Assembly (NCBI GenBank): GCA_029891345.1
Contig: CM057005.1
Location: 67,031,760 to 67,095,759 of the forward strand
Reading direction: 5' to 3'
DNA: 64,000 nucleotides
Source of the DNA: Dryococelus australis
Lineage: Eukaryota > Arthropoda > Insecta > Phasmatodea > Phasmatidae
Part shown: positions 10,052 to 21,764 of the stretch, one piece after another
Numbering within the stretch: position 1 is the stretch's first letter
Layout: every line of letters begins with the position of its first letter
Position numbers and translations under genes: made by a program
The notes under the pieces: generated by a model
Database searches by the model: none
What the model saw: the letters and a program-made list of their open reading frames with translations, nothing else
What the model was told of the DNA's origin: nothing

Positions 10052-10454
10052 AGGCTGTTCACGATAAAGTGAGCACTTTTGAAATCAACCTTAGAAAAAG
10101 TCACTGCCCCTGCCTGCACATACATTAACGGGCGCACCGAGTGACATGTGCCCAGCAAAGTTGGTAGCGATGGATGGGAAGTGTTTCCATGTGTTAACGT
10201 CAAATAAAAAGTGGCAGGTGACCATTTGTGTTAACTGATATAATTTTTTTAAAGCATGAAAGTGTACAATTAAGTACATTTGTGAAATATTTATATTTAT
10301 AATAACTTTACATTTTTTCTTGACCGACGCATGAATATAGTGACGAAGTTCAAGCAAAGGTTAATTTTACATAAGGTGGATGATTACACCGTGCATACAA
10401 GTAGATCTTAAGCAGGGATTTCAAAAGTGCCAATTTTACCGCGAATAGTCTATA
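10052..10454 (+). mobile_element. GTTCACG-TIR subfamily I element, full length
   Basis: Ends GGCTGTTCACGATAAAGTGA and TTTTACCGCGAATAGTCTATA. The interior has AATCAACCTTAGAAAAAGTC, CGGGCGCACCGAGTGAC and TTGACCGACGCATGAATA. Confidence 0.9.
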
Positions 10455-11654
10455 CCTCATCGGACCAAACAACAATCAAACCAGTAAAATGCCCCTTGTC
10501 GTTTCACATGTTCACAGCCCACACACAAAATTCTACGTGCCCATCCAGGTCTCGTCTCCATCCCTAGCGTGAAGTAATGTGGGAAGGCAAAACCTGCCTC
10601 ACTTCCAACGTCCGCTGGCGGCTATTCCTACCGCGCCGTCCTTTCTTCACATCGCACACAGTTCCGTCCGTCCCTCTCAAACTTGCAATACAAAGTAACC
10701 ACTACTACATTTCCCATGTCGTTTTCAATACTTTCCGTATATTGAATTTGTACATTTAAATTATATTCCAAACAAATTGTCCTCAAGGTCGTTTGGTCTA
10801 CACCAGTACAGTGGAATCAAATCGAACTCAGTTGGATGCAAGTTAACATGTAAATGCCTATCGTACTGAAGTCGTATCGAAACTAAAATGCGGCCCACGG
10901 GTAGCATTTCCGCAGTATAGAAGTACATTTGTTATTCATTGTTTTTGTTTTTGTTGTGGACTCACGCTATGTTGTCGTTGCGTTTAAAAAAATATAAATT
11001 CTTAGTGTAAAAATTTGGCCGAAAGAAATGGAATTATTCCAACTTAATGTTACGACAACCGAATCAGTTCACTGCAGCCAACATAACTTCCGTTTCACTA
11101 AAATTAAGATGGCCACAGTATTGAGATTCGAGTTCAGACTCAAAAGTTATCATAGAAACAGGTTATAGAAACTCGTCGGGACTGAGTTTTGAAAACGTGC
11201 ACATGTTTTCCGGAACATGTCCGGCTCTCCACATCGCCACCTCCTGTGCCTGATCCCTAAGGTATGACAGGAGACAACTTTCAGAGCCTAAAAACCATAA
11301 CTTTGGACATTGCTTAGTTCCAGTACCACCACCAAGGGCCAATCAAGCTTCTCCGGCCTACACTGTGCGGAGATACGGTTATCCGCGCGGTAGGTTCCAC
11401 ACTGAGGATTTACTGCCTCCGGATAGGGAGACACCAAACAGCCTTCAGCAACTTCGGACCCGACGAAAAAACCAGCCCCTTGTCAGGCGTGGAGTTGAAA
11501 ACCGAACTGAGGGACGGAACCACGTGCATGCGGTCACGTACACCACGTAGCATGAACCCGACCGTATCCCGTGAAGGGCCACCTAGCAGGATGGTCTACT
11601 CCAAGACGCGACTTACAGGGTTCCTACCCCCGGGCAATCTCTTGCATTAAGAGG
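10455..11654. other. Unassigned 1.2-kb stretch
   Basis: The left part is mixed and the middle AT-rich (about 10740-11130). The right part is GC-richer with a 61-codon + ORF (11365-11550) of no recognised similarity. No TIR, tail or duplication is visible. Confidence 0.45.
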
Positions 11655-12000
11655 ACTAACTAGATCTGTAACAGTAAGGTTTATTGCACGCGATGAAAGT
11701 ACACAGATCAAACTACCTGCGTATAATCGTACTTTTCTCTTACCACTTATAGAAACTTCATAGGCAAGCTTTAAAAACGTGACATCTGGCCACCTTCACG
11801 ATAAAAGTAAAAAGACAGACACTTAGACAATAGTTATGTTATCCTTTCTGGCAAAACTTTGTATTTCCAGAACATTTATTTACCGAGGCACGCGTTTAGG
11901 CGCAAACAACGATTTCACAGATTATGTTTCAGTACATAGGACCCTTAAGGGGCGCTTGAAATGTGTTGCAGTGTGTTGGGAGATCTGTTTTATTGACGAA
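11655..12000 (+). repeat. RepR dispersed repeat, copy 2
   Basis: Aligned by eye to 6655-7065: ACTAGATCTGTAACAG, TTCATAGGCAAGCTTTAAAA, AAAAAGACAGACACTTAGAC, GTATTTCCAGAACATTTA, GGCACGCGTTTAGGCGCAAA and TTTCAGTACATAGGACCC. A RepD module follows at 12185 in the inverse sense to the one preceding copy 1. Confidence 0.68.
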
Positions 12001-12184
12001 ACTATTCCACGTGTGCGTCCACTGTTACGAAAAGAAAACGAAGTTCAGGCGATGTAGAAATATCGCTTTCAAGACACTGCCCACGTTATAACCATTATTT
12101 TCAAGCCTTCCAACAGAGCTAAAAACAGGATTTTCAGAATGCAGTATGACAAAATATGCTGGTTGGATCTACGTAAAACTCGGA

Positions 12185-12404
12185 TACAATCCTGCATTGA
12201 ACTTTGTATCAGACTTTCCAGCAATAAAATAATATGGTCACCGCTATAAGTCCCGTAGAAAAAAACGGCTCGACAAAAAGCTTGCGCGCTAGTTTAGTGC
12301 TTCACGCATAGTGGCGATGCGGCACTTGATGTGCGCGCCAGTGTCGCCCTTAGCGTTCGCTCGCTCCTGCGCTATGTCGCATCAAGTAGGCGGCCCCCTT
12401 AACC
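12185..12404 (+). repeat. RepD terminal module (+ orientation)
   Basis: TTGAACTTTGTATCAGACTT, ATATGGTCACCGCTATAAG, GTGGCGATGCGG, GCGCGCCAGTGTCGCCC and GCTCGCTCCTGCGC, ending CGGCCCCCTTAA. The terminal CCTTAA mirrors the CTTTAAGG at 6523. Confidence 0.62.
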
Positions 12405-12690
12405 TCGAACGATTACCCGCTCTGGTGGACGAAGTCCTCATTCCATCAGGCTAGGAACACGCTAGTATTAGCATGCTCAGGCTAACCATTAACTTACTGT
12501 TTACCCATCAGGGCTGACCCAGACTGAAAGCACGTGCTTGGTTCCGCACGGCCCACCCCCGAGCCTTATAGCAGGCTTGTAAAGGAGCTCAGCTCGTACG
12601 CGATCCACGTCGTCAAGCCGGCGCGTGACTTTGCTGGCTTGAAACGTCCCCAGGTGACGAGAGAGCGCGAAGGCTGGCGAACTTAAGGTA
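12405..12690. other. Unassigned GC-moderate stretch
   Basis: No repeat family or coding similarity recognised. Confidence 0.4.
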
Positions 12691-13774
12691 GACTCACAAT
12701 CATCCGTTTCATCAGTCAGTCGCCCGTCCGTCGGTCACGTGATCTTCACCCCATCACAGGGCAACTTTTTTCAATCCGTCAAATATACTTCAAACTTTAA
12801 ACTTTCGACGGACGGACGGATGGACTACCGCCTTGTAATATCGTTCCTTGAACATGGCTGTTCGAAAAGTCATTTGTTTACTTTTTTTACGTTTCGCCTT
12901 TCAAATGAACTAAAGACGACTTGTAGATTTTCGGAGAAAATGCTGATAAATTATGCTACGAAAGGGAATATACTTATTACATTCATTGAAAACATTTGTC
13001 TGTGCGCGAGAAAGATAGTGTTGTTGAGTAGTAGGCTACAACTGAAAATGTTCTGGATCGACGGACTAGTGCTGCCAAACGTACCAGAATTCTGGTGTTT
13101 GTACCAGATTTACTCTCTTGGTACCAGGTACCACAAGATTTTTCTCATTGTGGTACGCATATATGCCAGATTTTTGTTGGTAGCAAAAATTTACTAATAT
13201 AGCAAAAGTACTGTCTTAATTAAATTATTTTGTAAATTAAAAAATTGTCTTGTATCACAACTGCTAAAGAGTATTTTATGTTATATTGTACATGTAATAT
13301 GTAGCCATACATAATGTTTCATGAAACTTTATTGTTTTTAATACTTTAAACATTATTTATGTTTTTTTAAGTGGATATGTCCAAAGAGAATTAGAATTTT
13401 TATTTTGTAAAATGGATACCAGTAAATAATCTCTGTACCCCTTAAAAGAATGTATAGATATAAAATCTACCCACTAACAATCCAAAACACAAAATATTTT
13501 TTTTAACTGTTTGAAAACTATGCTCATCTTATTTGGGACTTAAAATTACTGTAACGTAATTACAATAATGGGAGGATGGGGGCGGACCCCTTCTGTTTAT
13601 TAAGAGTAGCAGAATTTTATAGAAAATACCAGAATTTTGTGGCGCACGATACCAGAAATCCATTTCCCCCATCTGGCAACACTGCGACGGACTGTTGTGA
13701 GTCGCTTTCAATTGACGTACGAAAAAATTGACGGATGGTTCGACTGACGGACAGGCGACTGACGGTTGTGAGCC
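12691..13774. mobile_element. GACGGAC-rich TIR element (family H), interrupted
   Basis: The left end GACTCACAATC with CAGTCAGTCGCCCGTCCGTC and the right end GACGGACAGGCGACTGACGG with TTGTGAGCC are inverted relatives built of GACGGAC units. Inner copies occur near 12808-12822 and 13718-13760. The body is split by the hAT-type element at 13067-13684, leaving about 460 bp. A second copy lies at 35369-35907. Confidence 0.6.
13067..13684. mobile_element. hAT-type MITE with perfect 8-bp duplication
   Basis: The inverted ends TAGTGCTGCCAAACGTACCAG and CATCTGGCAACACTG fit the CAGTGTTGCCAG type. Flanks CGACGGAC (13059-13066) and CGACGGAC (13685-13692) are identical 8-mers. The 618-bp AT-rich body is non-coding; the 152-codon ORF 12739-13197 crosses its boundary and is fortuitous. 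It is inserted in family H. Confidence 0.9.
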
Positions 13775-13794
13775 AAGCTTTGCCACGGTCAGGA

Positions 13795-14178
13795 CCATAG
13801 ACTAAATATGAGGTAGACCGCTTATTCGTCTTCTGCGCATGTACTCAACATTGAACTACCCCAATCTTACACAACTGTCAAAGTCACATGGTCAACAGTG
13901 ATGAACGCGTTTGTTTACATCTTAATTTTTAAATGACAAGCATTATAATATTAATAAAATAGTTTTGCCAGTTTTAATAAAACCAAACTGCATTACAAAT
14001 GGGTTAGAGGAAGTATACATTCATCTCAAAGAATTTGTTTACAAATCAGTTTTCTAACCTAAAATCCAAACCACGCCATTTTCGTCGACGTGTTGGCAAA
14101 ACAGCAGTTCAATGTTGGGACACGGAGGTTGGTTGTGCGCAGCCAACGAGATCGGTCTACCCCATCTTTAGTCTATGG
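13795..14178. mobile_element. TIR MITE (family K), probably TA-flanked
   Basis: CCATAGACTAAATATGAGG at the left is mirrored by CCCATCTTTAGTCTATGG at the right, with the inverted repeat running about 25 bp into GTAGACCG. TA flanks are compatible with Tc1/mariner. Its interior block GTCACATGGTCAACAGTGAT recurs near 32780. Confidence 0.7.
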
Positions 14179-14456
14179 CCTGGACGCCTAAACGCGAGGA
14201 GTGAAACTACTCTCCGGCGACGGAGGCTCGAGCGCGCGACCTCGCTCCGTCGCTATTTTAGCGAGCCGGGTCGCAGACCTTTATCTCTACAAGTCCTCCC
14301 CTCCTCTGCTTCCATCCCTCCCTCTCTAGCTTGCGAAGAAAGTGACGCATGAAGCGGGTCACACTATCTCCCGACACTCGGGCTCAGATGCTTCCAGAAT
14401 TCTCGACCCGGCCGAGCAAAACACAGGGACCGCGCCACTGCCCATGCAGGCCCTCG
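14179..14456. other. GC-rich unassigned stretch
   Basis: A CpG-rich interval with CTCCGGCGACGGAGG and a C/T-rich tract near 14295-14330. No recognised coding similarity. Confidence 0.4.
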
Positions 14457-14459
14457 TAA

Positions 14460-14973
14460 GGCCGTGTCTACATTCGGCCGTTCCTGTGGACGTGGACGTG
14501 TCCGAAACTCGGCGTCAAGTGACGTCACATTGACGCGGTCCGACTATGGTCTACAAATGCGTTGTCCGAAGTGAGCTTTCGGAATCTGACACTAGAACGC
14601 ACTAAAATCGGCATATTATTTGTTGTTAGGTAATGATGTTTAAATTTGCTGTATTATTGATTATTTAATTTTACAAAATTATAGATTTGAATATTTATTT
14701 ATATAAAAAACGCCTTAATGGTTTTATTTTTAATAAGTTCGCCAACTGACATCCACATTTTATTTTTTTAAACATACGTTTTAAAAGTTTTAGCCTTCAA
14801 ATAAAATTGTTCAGACCAAAAGTTCAGTTTTCCGAACGCTTCAACTTGGGACACAGTTTGACTTGGGACAAGGCAGCTTGGGACAGCGCTATGAGGTCAG
14901 AGGGTCACGTGCACCAATCAGCGCATCCTTGTCCTAAGACACAGGTTGGGATAGCCCAAATGTGGACAGGACC
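14460..14973. mobile_element. PIF/Harbinger-like MITE with TAA duplication
   Basis: Inverted ends GGCCGTGTCTACATTCGG and CCCAAATGTGGACAGGACC bound 514 bp. TAA flanks at 14457-14459 and 14974-14976 fit the TWA target of PIF/Harbinger. Three CTTGGGACA repeats lie near the right end. It sits directly against a SINE1 fragment. Confidence 0.7.
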
Positions 14974-15043
14974 TAACTCTCTCCGTACTCACCTCCTTTC
15001 ACCGTCATCGGTTCTTAAGACTTCGAGGTTAATGTCGAAGTAA
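14974..15043 (+). repeat. SINE1 3' fragment
   Basis: TACTCACCTCCTTTCACCGTC, ATCGGTTCTTAAGACTTCGA and GGTTAATGTCGAAG match the 3' part of SINE1 (compare 50941-50990). The head is missing; the left edge is the Harbinger-like MITE. Confidence 0.65.
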
Positions 15044-15084
15044 AGCATCTGCCTATGGAGCACTGCACCCGACTATACAACGTA

Positions 15085-15735
15085 GTGTTCATAAAAAAGT
15101 GGCACAGTCACCAAAAAATTTTTCAGAAAAATACGATTTATGCTGTATGTAAAGGAAGAATGTATATATTTTGCAACATCATACATTATTTTAATTAACA
15201 TGTGGTTTGTAAATGTAAAAAATAATAATATATCAAAATAGTCTGTATTTTTAACAACATTTAAGCACATTTCCGTCCTAGATGCTTCAGAAAACAGAAT
15301 TTGCAAGAAAGTCTTCGTCATGGATTATCATAATGTTTACCATGATTGTGAATAAGGAAATTGTAATAATAACTCAGGAAATAATTTTTATAGCTCTTTT
15401 TATGTGCGTCCATTTGTCACAGATATGTATGGCTGAAACTGACGTAAGTAAAGTTGATTATAAAATTCATGTGATACATTATCACTATGATTTTATTACA
15501 CATGATCACATTAAATATTATGACGAACTTTCTTGAAGAAGACTTTCTAGCCAATTCTGCTTTCCGAGGCATCCAGAATGAAAATGCACTTAAATTTTGT
15601 TAAAAATACACACTATTTTGATAGATTATTTTTTTACATTCAATAACTATACTTTAGTAAAAATATTTTATAATGTTGCAAAATATATACATTCTTCTTT
15701 CATATACAGCATAAATGGAACTTTTTGAGTTCAAG
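15085..15735. mobile_element. Long-inverted-repeat element (family M), full length
   Basis: About 185 bp at the left (15115-15300) is repeated in inverse at the right (about 15540-15725). For example, AAGAATGTATATATTTTGCA pairs with TGCAAAATATATACATTCTT, and GATGCTTCAGAAAACAGAAT with the region of ATTCTGCTTTCCGAGGCATC. The AT-rich loop holds short ORFs without similarity. Such long arms are typical of foldback-like non-autonomous elements; superfamily unknown. Confidence 0.8.
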
Positions 15736-16400
15736 GTTTTTCTCGAATCAATGCCAAAATATTTTTTCTACTTTGATTTTGCTTATCACTGAGCTGACAT
15801 TCAGATTGCCTAATCGATAGGCGGGAATCTTACCGAAGATACCCGAAGTCAGGTTCTACGATCTTACAACTGCGGCAATTAAAAAAATTATTACGTGTTT
15901 AAACTAAGACTATACTACATTAACATAGCATAAATATACAATAAACAATCCTGTAGGTTCTCTCTTTAGACATTGTGTAAATTCATGATTGATTTGCATA
16001 TTTTAATTTTGATGGTGGTAGCACAGACTGCTTTTTGTAGGCACCCTTCAAGACTGTTTATTCGTGTCACGTGTATTTTCATTAATATGCACATGAAAAC
16101 TGCTTGTAATGTAGTGTTTCGCCCTCGCGGTTACAGTTTATATTCGCTCTTACGTATTTGTGATATGAAATAACTGTGGCTAAGAAAAGGATAAATAATA
16201 TTGGCCAGAAAACATAGGGCAATGACAATATAAAAATAACAGCTAGTAAGGTCTCTACAAAATCACCAGCATAACAAAGTGAGAATGTGTCTACTCTGTG
16301 TTCTAAAGTTGGCAGTGCTTGCTTCGGCAAACAAATGAATCTGATAACGATATCTCGTTACACCTTGAGTTGCAGCTCGCTGCTTGTTATGCTCCCTGTG
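15736..16400. other. AT-rich unassigned stretch
   Basis: Short ORFs on both strands (15973-16330) encode hydrophobic strings from AT-rich DNA. No conserved motif or repeat recognised. Confidence 0.45.
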
Positions 16401-16410
16401 TCCATGAGTT

Positions 16411-16657
16411 GCGTGATTTGGGCGGCTCGTGACGTCGAGGTCTTGAGAGCCGATGAGGGTGAACCGAGATTAGTATGGAGCAACGCCGGAATGAAAGGGG
16501 CGAGGGTAACTGGAGATCCCCGAGAAAACCCACCTATCAGCGGCATCGTCTCACACGATTCCCACATGCGAAGAACCGGGAGCGACCCGGCCAGGAATCG
16601 AACCCGGTTCGCCTGAGTGGGAGGCGATTAGTCTAACCAATATGCCACCGCGGCCCC
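16411..16657 (-). mobile_element. tRNA-derived SINE1
   Basis: Same order as the other SINE1 copies: 3' end GATTTGGGCGGCTCGTGACG, body ATTCCCACATGCGAAGA, B box GGAATCGAACCCGG and head GCCACCGCGGCC. CCATGA flanks at 16402-16407 and about 16665-16670 may be a short target duplication. Confidence 0.85.
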
Positions 16658-16770
16658 CCACTACCCATGAAATACGGCCTTAACACCCGGGTAATTTCCA
16701 CGTCCCCAAGAGTCGTATGAAACATTTGAAACCCTAAATTAATTAATTTATATAATTGTTCCAGGGCCAC

Positions 16771-17036
16771 CTGTTTTCCGCGAAAAGATTCATGCGCAGG
16801 TTAAACTTCAACTTCGCACGTGCACATTTCGTTTGACTATTGGCCGCGTGTCTGCGCGGGAAGACATTTTCTATTCGACTGGGCCAATCAGAATTAGGTT
16901 ATACCGATACTGAGCGTCGGTGATTGACTGGCAGCTAAGATGCGTGAGAGGTGAAATTATCGGACCACGAAAAAGGTTCTGAACTAACGTGTTTGGCCGT
17001 ACAACTAGCCGTGGCGGAATCTTTTCGCGAAAGAGG
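16771..17036. mobile_element. CGCGAAAAGATT TIR MITE (family N), copy 1
   Basis: The ends TTTCCGCGAAAAGATTC and GAATCTTTTCGCGAAAG are inverted repeats; each is itself partly palindromic at TTCGCGAA. The interior shares TTTGACTATTGGCCGC and GCCAATCAGAATTA with 34797-35019. Non-coding. Confidence 0.7.
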
Positions 17037-17841
17037 TGACACTAATAATTGTGTATTATTTTCAACTGCAGTATATACTCCTTACAAATGTACGACTTTC
17101 ATCTCGCAGAGATTATACCCCGAGCTAGAGAACAGGTCTCGACTAGGAGTAAAAAGTGAACCCCCTTATTTTCTGAATCAGTCCATCAAATAAGTGCAGT
17201 CTGTAGCGCTGCAAGCTAACTGGTAACTTTTTCTAGGGCTACATTTCCACAGCCAGCCAGGACAGATGTGGAAGAATACAACAGAACTATACTTGTTTGT
17301 GATCACAGTGCAAGAATTTTTAAGCCTTCAATTATTGAAATATTTTAACGTTAAAATAAAGATTACAACAATGTTGGTGGAATTTTAGAAATGTTTTAAA
17401 ACTAGTTCAGTATAACCTATGGTAGCTAACCACATCCACATATTACGAATTCTCACAGTTGATAATTATATTTTATGCAATTTCGTTTAAATTACTAAGT
17501 AACAAAATGCATTCGGTATTCAAAAACCGCTGAAGGCATGAGTAGAGTGCGCACGTCAAATGCGCAGTGACCAATCTCAGTCTTCCAATGCTGGAATGCT
17601 TTTTTTTTTTTTTTTTTTTTTTTTCCCCCCCCAAGAACGCTATCAAAAACCATGGATATAGGATTCCAGGTAAGACCACCGCTTACGGAAACAAATGCTT
17701 TGAAATGTGCGTGTACTCCCTTTGGCCGAATTATTTTAATACAATTATAACAAAAAAAAGTAAGAAAATAAAGACATTCTGAAACAAGTTATGAAAACCT
17801 GCTTCCTCGTACAAGCACGTACTTGGTGACACAATCAAAAC

Positions 17842-17878
<37 letters not shown>

Positions 17879-18805
17879 TGCATCTGAACTCTTCTCCGGT
17901 GCCATCACGTCTGTAAATTCGAGCACAATATGTGATGGAGAGTATGTTGCGTCATAATTTCGTTCTTGCTACCCAACCATCGCCTGCTTTTTATTACCTT
18001 CCTAGAACAGCGAAGTTATTCGTCTTCGTAATAACATCTATTCTTCCAGTTTTCTTTTGTGGTTTCTCGGAGAGATTCGATCTCTCCGCTATTTTATGTC
18101 GGTCGTTGCACTACACTCAAGTGCACAGAGCCACAGCTAGCAAACACTGGTGATAGTAACAAGAAGAGGGGTGAGAAGTCAGTATGTCTATGGCAGCTTC
18201 TCAAACAACGGCGAGGAAAAGCCAGTCATTCCAAGTCAGCGTTCCAAGGGACACTGTGAAGAGAAAGTTAAGACAACAATTCGTGTTTGGTATGAATAAC
18301 TATTCAATTAATTTTCGCAAAAACATAAATTAAGCACACTATGTCCCTGCCGTTCCACACATTGTACACCCCAAAAAATTCACATTTAAGTATAAAAAAA
18401 TTAAATTATTTTCATTAAAGAAATGCTACTCATTAAATATCGAGTTATTGCACTTCCTGCAGATATCCGAAACGTAATTAACTGCACACTGGACGATGAG
18501 AAATATTAATTTAGGATCTGTTTGCAGTTCGTAAAATTATGGTAGGGAGAAGATTTATAGGAGAGTTCCCTTGTCATCACAAAACTAGAATATCACTCCT
18601 ACAAGAACGTGATCGGAAGACAGGAAAATTCTCTGCCCAGATACTATCGAACTTTGTCTATGCCTTACTCTTACCCATAAGTTCCTGTTAGGACAACTGA
18701 TTGATGTCACAGTTGAAAGTATGGACACATGTCCCGCGCATAGCAAAAACTGCAATGCAGCCAAGCTCCTTTGTTCGAGCAGAAACTGCAATCATCGCCA
18801 CGCAT
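17037..18805. other. Unassigned 1.8-kb stretch with two long T-runs
   Basis: Homopolymer T runs lie at 17600-17624 (then C8) and 17846-17875. The remainder is unremarkable, with several 60-73 codon ORFs, none recognisable. No TIRs or tRNA-like boxes seen. Confidence 0.45.
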
Positions 18806-19047
18806 TTAACCCATTCAGACCCATTATACACATTTGTGTACCTTACGCACGTGTAGGTATTTTTGGTTTGTAATGCACATAGCGAAACTCAATGATCAAT
18901 TATCTTACCTGTGAGTCAATGATTGGGTCTTGGTCATAATTGGTTCAGATTACTGTAGTCAAACATATAGTCTACAGCTCATAAGTACAGCACGCATTGC
19001 AAAATTTGTTGTTTACAACACTTGAAACCGTAAATTAAAGTGGTTAA
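18806..19047 (+). mobile_element. piggyBac-like MITE, right TIR shortened
   Basis: Begins TTAACCCATTCAGACCCA and follows the family order (TTACGCACGTGTAGG, TTTTTGGTTTGTAA, CAGCACGCATTGCAAAA, CCGTAAATTAAAGTGG). It then ends at a TTAA (19044-19047) lacking about 12 bp of the usual right terminus. Confidence 0.75.
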
Positions 19048-19465
19048 CGACGTGCCTAAGACTTACATGTGTTGGGTTATACGAACATGTTAAGCGCCTC
19101 TTTCAAAACCTACACGAAATTTTATGTTCGCTGTTGCTGTGGTCTTTGGCGATAGCACAAACAAAGGCGTCACCGCTCGTATGACGAGGAGACAGTAAAT
19201 TTCCAACCTTATGATCAGTCATCGACTTCCAGGAGACCAATCGAGTGGCGGCTCGCATTCTAATTCTAACCTGACCTTACGCGTAACACAACTGCACACA
19301 AGTGCACTCGAGATTCGAACACGAGACCTCTCGGTCCAAAGATTTTCGATAAGCTCCGGCCACTGACACAATCTAAGAACACGTGTGATTCTCACTTTCC
19401 GATCTTTTACGATTTCTACCAGACCTCCTCACGAATGTGCAGTCAGCGAGGTCATGGCTCATGTA
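19048..19465. other. Unassigned stretch
   Basis: Contains GAGATTCGAACACGAGACC at 19311-19329, a B-box-like string on the minus strand that might be a decayed tRNA-related repeat. Without an A box I do not call a SINE. Confidence 0.35.
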
Positions 19466-19880
19466 TGGGCTGTTCGCGGTAAAATGAGCACTTTTGAAAG
19501 CCATGCTTAAGATCTACTTGTATGCCCATGTGTATTATTCGGCCTTAAGTAAAATTAACATTGCCATGGACCTCTTCACTTTATTCATGCGTCGGTCAAG
19601 TGCAACTGTGAAATTATTACAAAAGAAAATGTTTTGCAAATATGCTCATTTTTACATTTAGAAGCATTTTAAAAAAATAAGATGAAGTAAATAATTTTAA
19701 GTTATTACAAATGGTTACCTGGCACTTTTTATTCGATGTTAAAGTATGGAACTCCTTTCCATGTTACCAACTTAACTGGGCGCATGTCACTCAGTTCGCC
19801 CGTTAAAATATATGCAGGTAGGAATAGTAACTATTTTCTAAGGTTGGTTTCTAAAGTGCTCATTTTATCGTGGACAGCTT
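19466..19880 (-). mobile_element. GTTCACG-TIR subfamily I element, full length
   Basis: Left end GGGCTGTTCGCGGTAAAATG, right end TTTTATCGTGGACAGC. Interior in reverse order: GCTTAAGATCTACTTG, TTAACATTGCCATGG, TTTATTCATGCGTCGGTCAA and GGGCGCATGTCACTCAG. Confidence 0.88.
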
Positions 19881-21542
19881 TTACTGTTGTTGATAGCAAG
19901 AAGCATTTCGGTCGTGCCACGTGTGTCAGGGTGCAGAGGATCTGAATGCCAACGCAATGGCAAACTAAAAACGCGCGCGCCTGCACCAATTTGGGGAATT
20001 GTCTGGTCAACCGGCATGTTAGCTGGTGTCGTGCACCTTGGGAGCCATGCGTACGTCTGCACGATTATGGGGATCTGTGCTACTGCAATGGGTTTGGGAT
20101 CTCCCCGATTTGCATCCCGGAGAGGAAGTACACTCTTCCATCCTCACGAACCTACAGCCCAGTACGGCTGCCGCTCAGGAACTAATCTCAGGACACACGA
20201 TACACCGGGGCAACCAAGGTAATCCACGTTTGGCCGTGTTCACCTAGCCAGTTTGCATTCCCCTCCCCCCCCCCCCTCCTCGCCCCTCGCCCTTCTTTAC
20301 ACAGCGCGCCAACGCGACTACTCATCTGAAGTGTTTGCGCTCGCTCATTCAAGGCCGGCGATTGGAAAAACAAGTTCCGATGTGTATGCGTGAGTGAGTT
20401 GCGCACGACACTGCCGAGATTTCGCTGGACGCTTACGTACATGTCGCCGTGCAGATGCGATGCGGTTATAGGCCGTTCACGGTAAAGTGTAAAAACTGAA
20501 AAATTCAAATTACGGGATGTAGTTTTTTTTAGAGGTGGTCGAGCTGGCATTGCACGTACGCAACCTCGTAAACTACTGTGCAGAAAGATCTGAACACCAC
20601 AAAACCATAAGTTTTTTACTTTCGTATAGTATATTTTTGTAGAGCTACATTTTTTTTTTTTTTTAATGATTTGAGTGTGTGTGTGATAGTTCTAGGCCAA
20701 GTACCCTGTTTACACTCCTCAAGTAAGTTACTTGGTTATGGGTTCTTCTCCGTCTGAGAAGCTATCTCCTAGTTTAACCGAGTCAATAAAAATAAAGTTC
20801 GTGATTCGTAGGCACACAGCAACGACTTGTGATAAATCTCGCCAACAAACCACGAATGTGAAAACGTACTTTCAAGTGCACTATATGGCCAAAAATGACC
20901 TGAAACTCTTTCTCCCCACAGAACGTGTACAGGATGCATGACAAAACGCCTGAATACTAGTGTGGGGTTTGCCGTCACGAGTCAATGGAGACAGTTGCAT
21001 GTAGGAGTCCTTAATTTCACGCATTCCGTCAGATTTCTCAGCAGTTAAACTATTCCTCGGTGCACTGTGTCAGCAGTGTTCCTGTCTAGTGGAAACGTCA
21101 TGGAAGGGCTTTCGAAGCGTCGATTTGATAGGCCCGAGGAACTAACTAACCCGAACCGTCGAACCAGTTGACAGCCATGTCAACGACTGTGGAGGACTTC
21201 TGTCGCAGTTCAAGTAGAGAGGTCAGTAATAAGACTTTGTCCTGGTGGTCGTGCTGCAACCAGAAAGCAATACTGACCACGGGCGCCAGTGCCCAATGTC
21301 GACTGGGAACATGCAACAACTTTCGCATTTTGCCAAGGTTTCCCGCGCCGTTGCATTTCGTCACTGCTACACTTCAACTCCCTTTGACCGCCCTCAAAGG
21401 CGCTAATACCTTAGCTTAGAACTCCACCCAAATTACAATCAGCTTCACCAAACAGACTAAAATAAGTACAGCTTATGCATTTCTGCGTGAAATCCTAGTG
21501 TTGCCTACTCCAACCATCAGATAGCAACACTTTATGTTCACT
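19881..21542. other. Unassigned stretch with GC-rich part, C12 tract and solo TIR
   Basis: About 19970-20460 is GC-rich with overlapping ORFs on several frames (up to 120 codons on -, 111 on +) and a C12 run at 20265-20276. None shows a recognisable domain. 20500-21540 is ordinary sequence. A solo group TIR lies at 20467-20489. Confidence 0.4.
20467..20489 (+). repeat. Solo GTTCACG TIR
   Basis: TATAGGCCGTTCACGGTAAA is the left terminus of the group, but the sequence after it is unrelated. Probably all that remains of one element. Confidence 0.75.
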
Positions 21543-21764
21543 ACGGCACCGAGCAAGGTGGCGCGAAGGTAACTCTCACTGGACTCGCATTCGGGAGGAA
21601 CCGGGTTCGATTCCCGGTCCGGCCATCCTAATTTCTGTTTTCCATGGTTTTCCGAAATCACTCCCCAGGCGAATGCTGGAGTGGGTCCCTAACAAAGGCC
21701 ATGGCCCATTCTTTCCACCGTCTCTAATGACCTCGCTGTCGATGAGACGTTAAGCCCACCTACC
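21543..21764 (+). mobile_element. tRNA-derived SINE (SINE2), tail interrupted by a MITE
   Basis: A tRNA-like head has GCAAGGTGGCGCGAAGG (A-box area) and the B box GGGTTCGATTCCCGG. The body contains TTCCATGGTTTTCCGAA, AGGCGAATGCTGGAGTGGG and ATGACCTCGCTGTCGATGAG, ending AGACGTTAAGCCC plus CCTAC repeats. The body motifs resemble SINEs known from polyneopteran insects, by recollection. The CCTAC tail continues at 22004, after the inserted element. Confidence 0.8.

Noticed and set aside
10455-10760. Possible transposase fragment (SDE-like string on -)
   Set aside because: Only a few residues resemble a Tc1/mariner block. The frame has stops and is cut by the MITE at 10454, which is too weak to annotate.
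12739-13197. 152-codon ORF on +
   Set aside because: Starts in family H and ends inside the hAT-type MITE inserted at 13067, so the frame crosses an insertion boundary.
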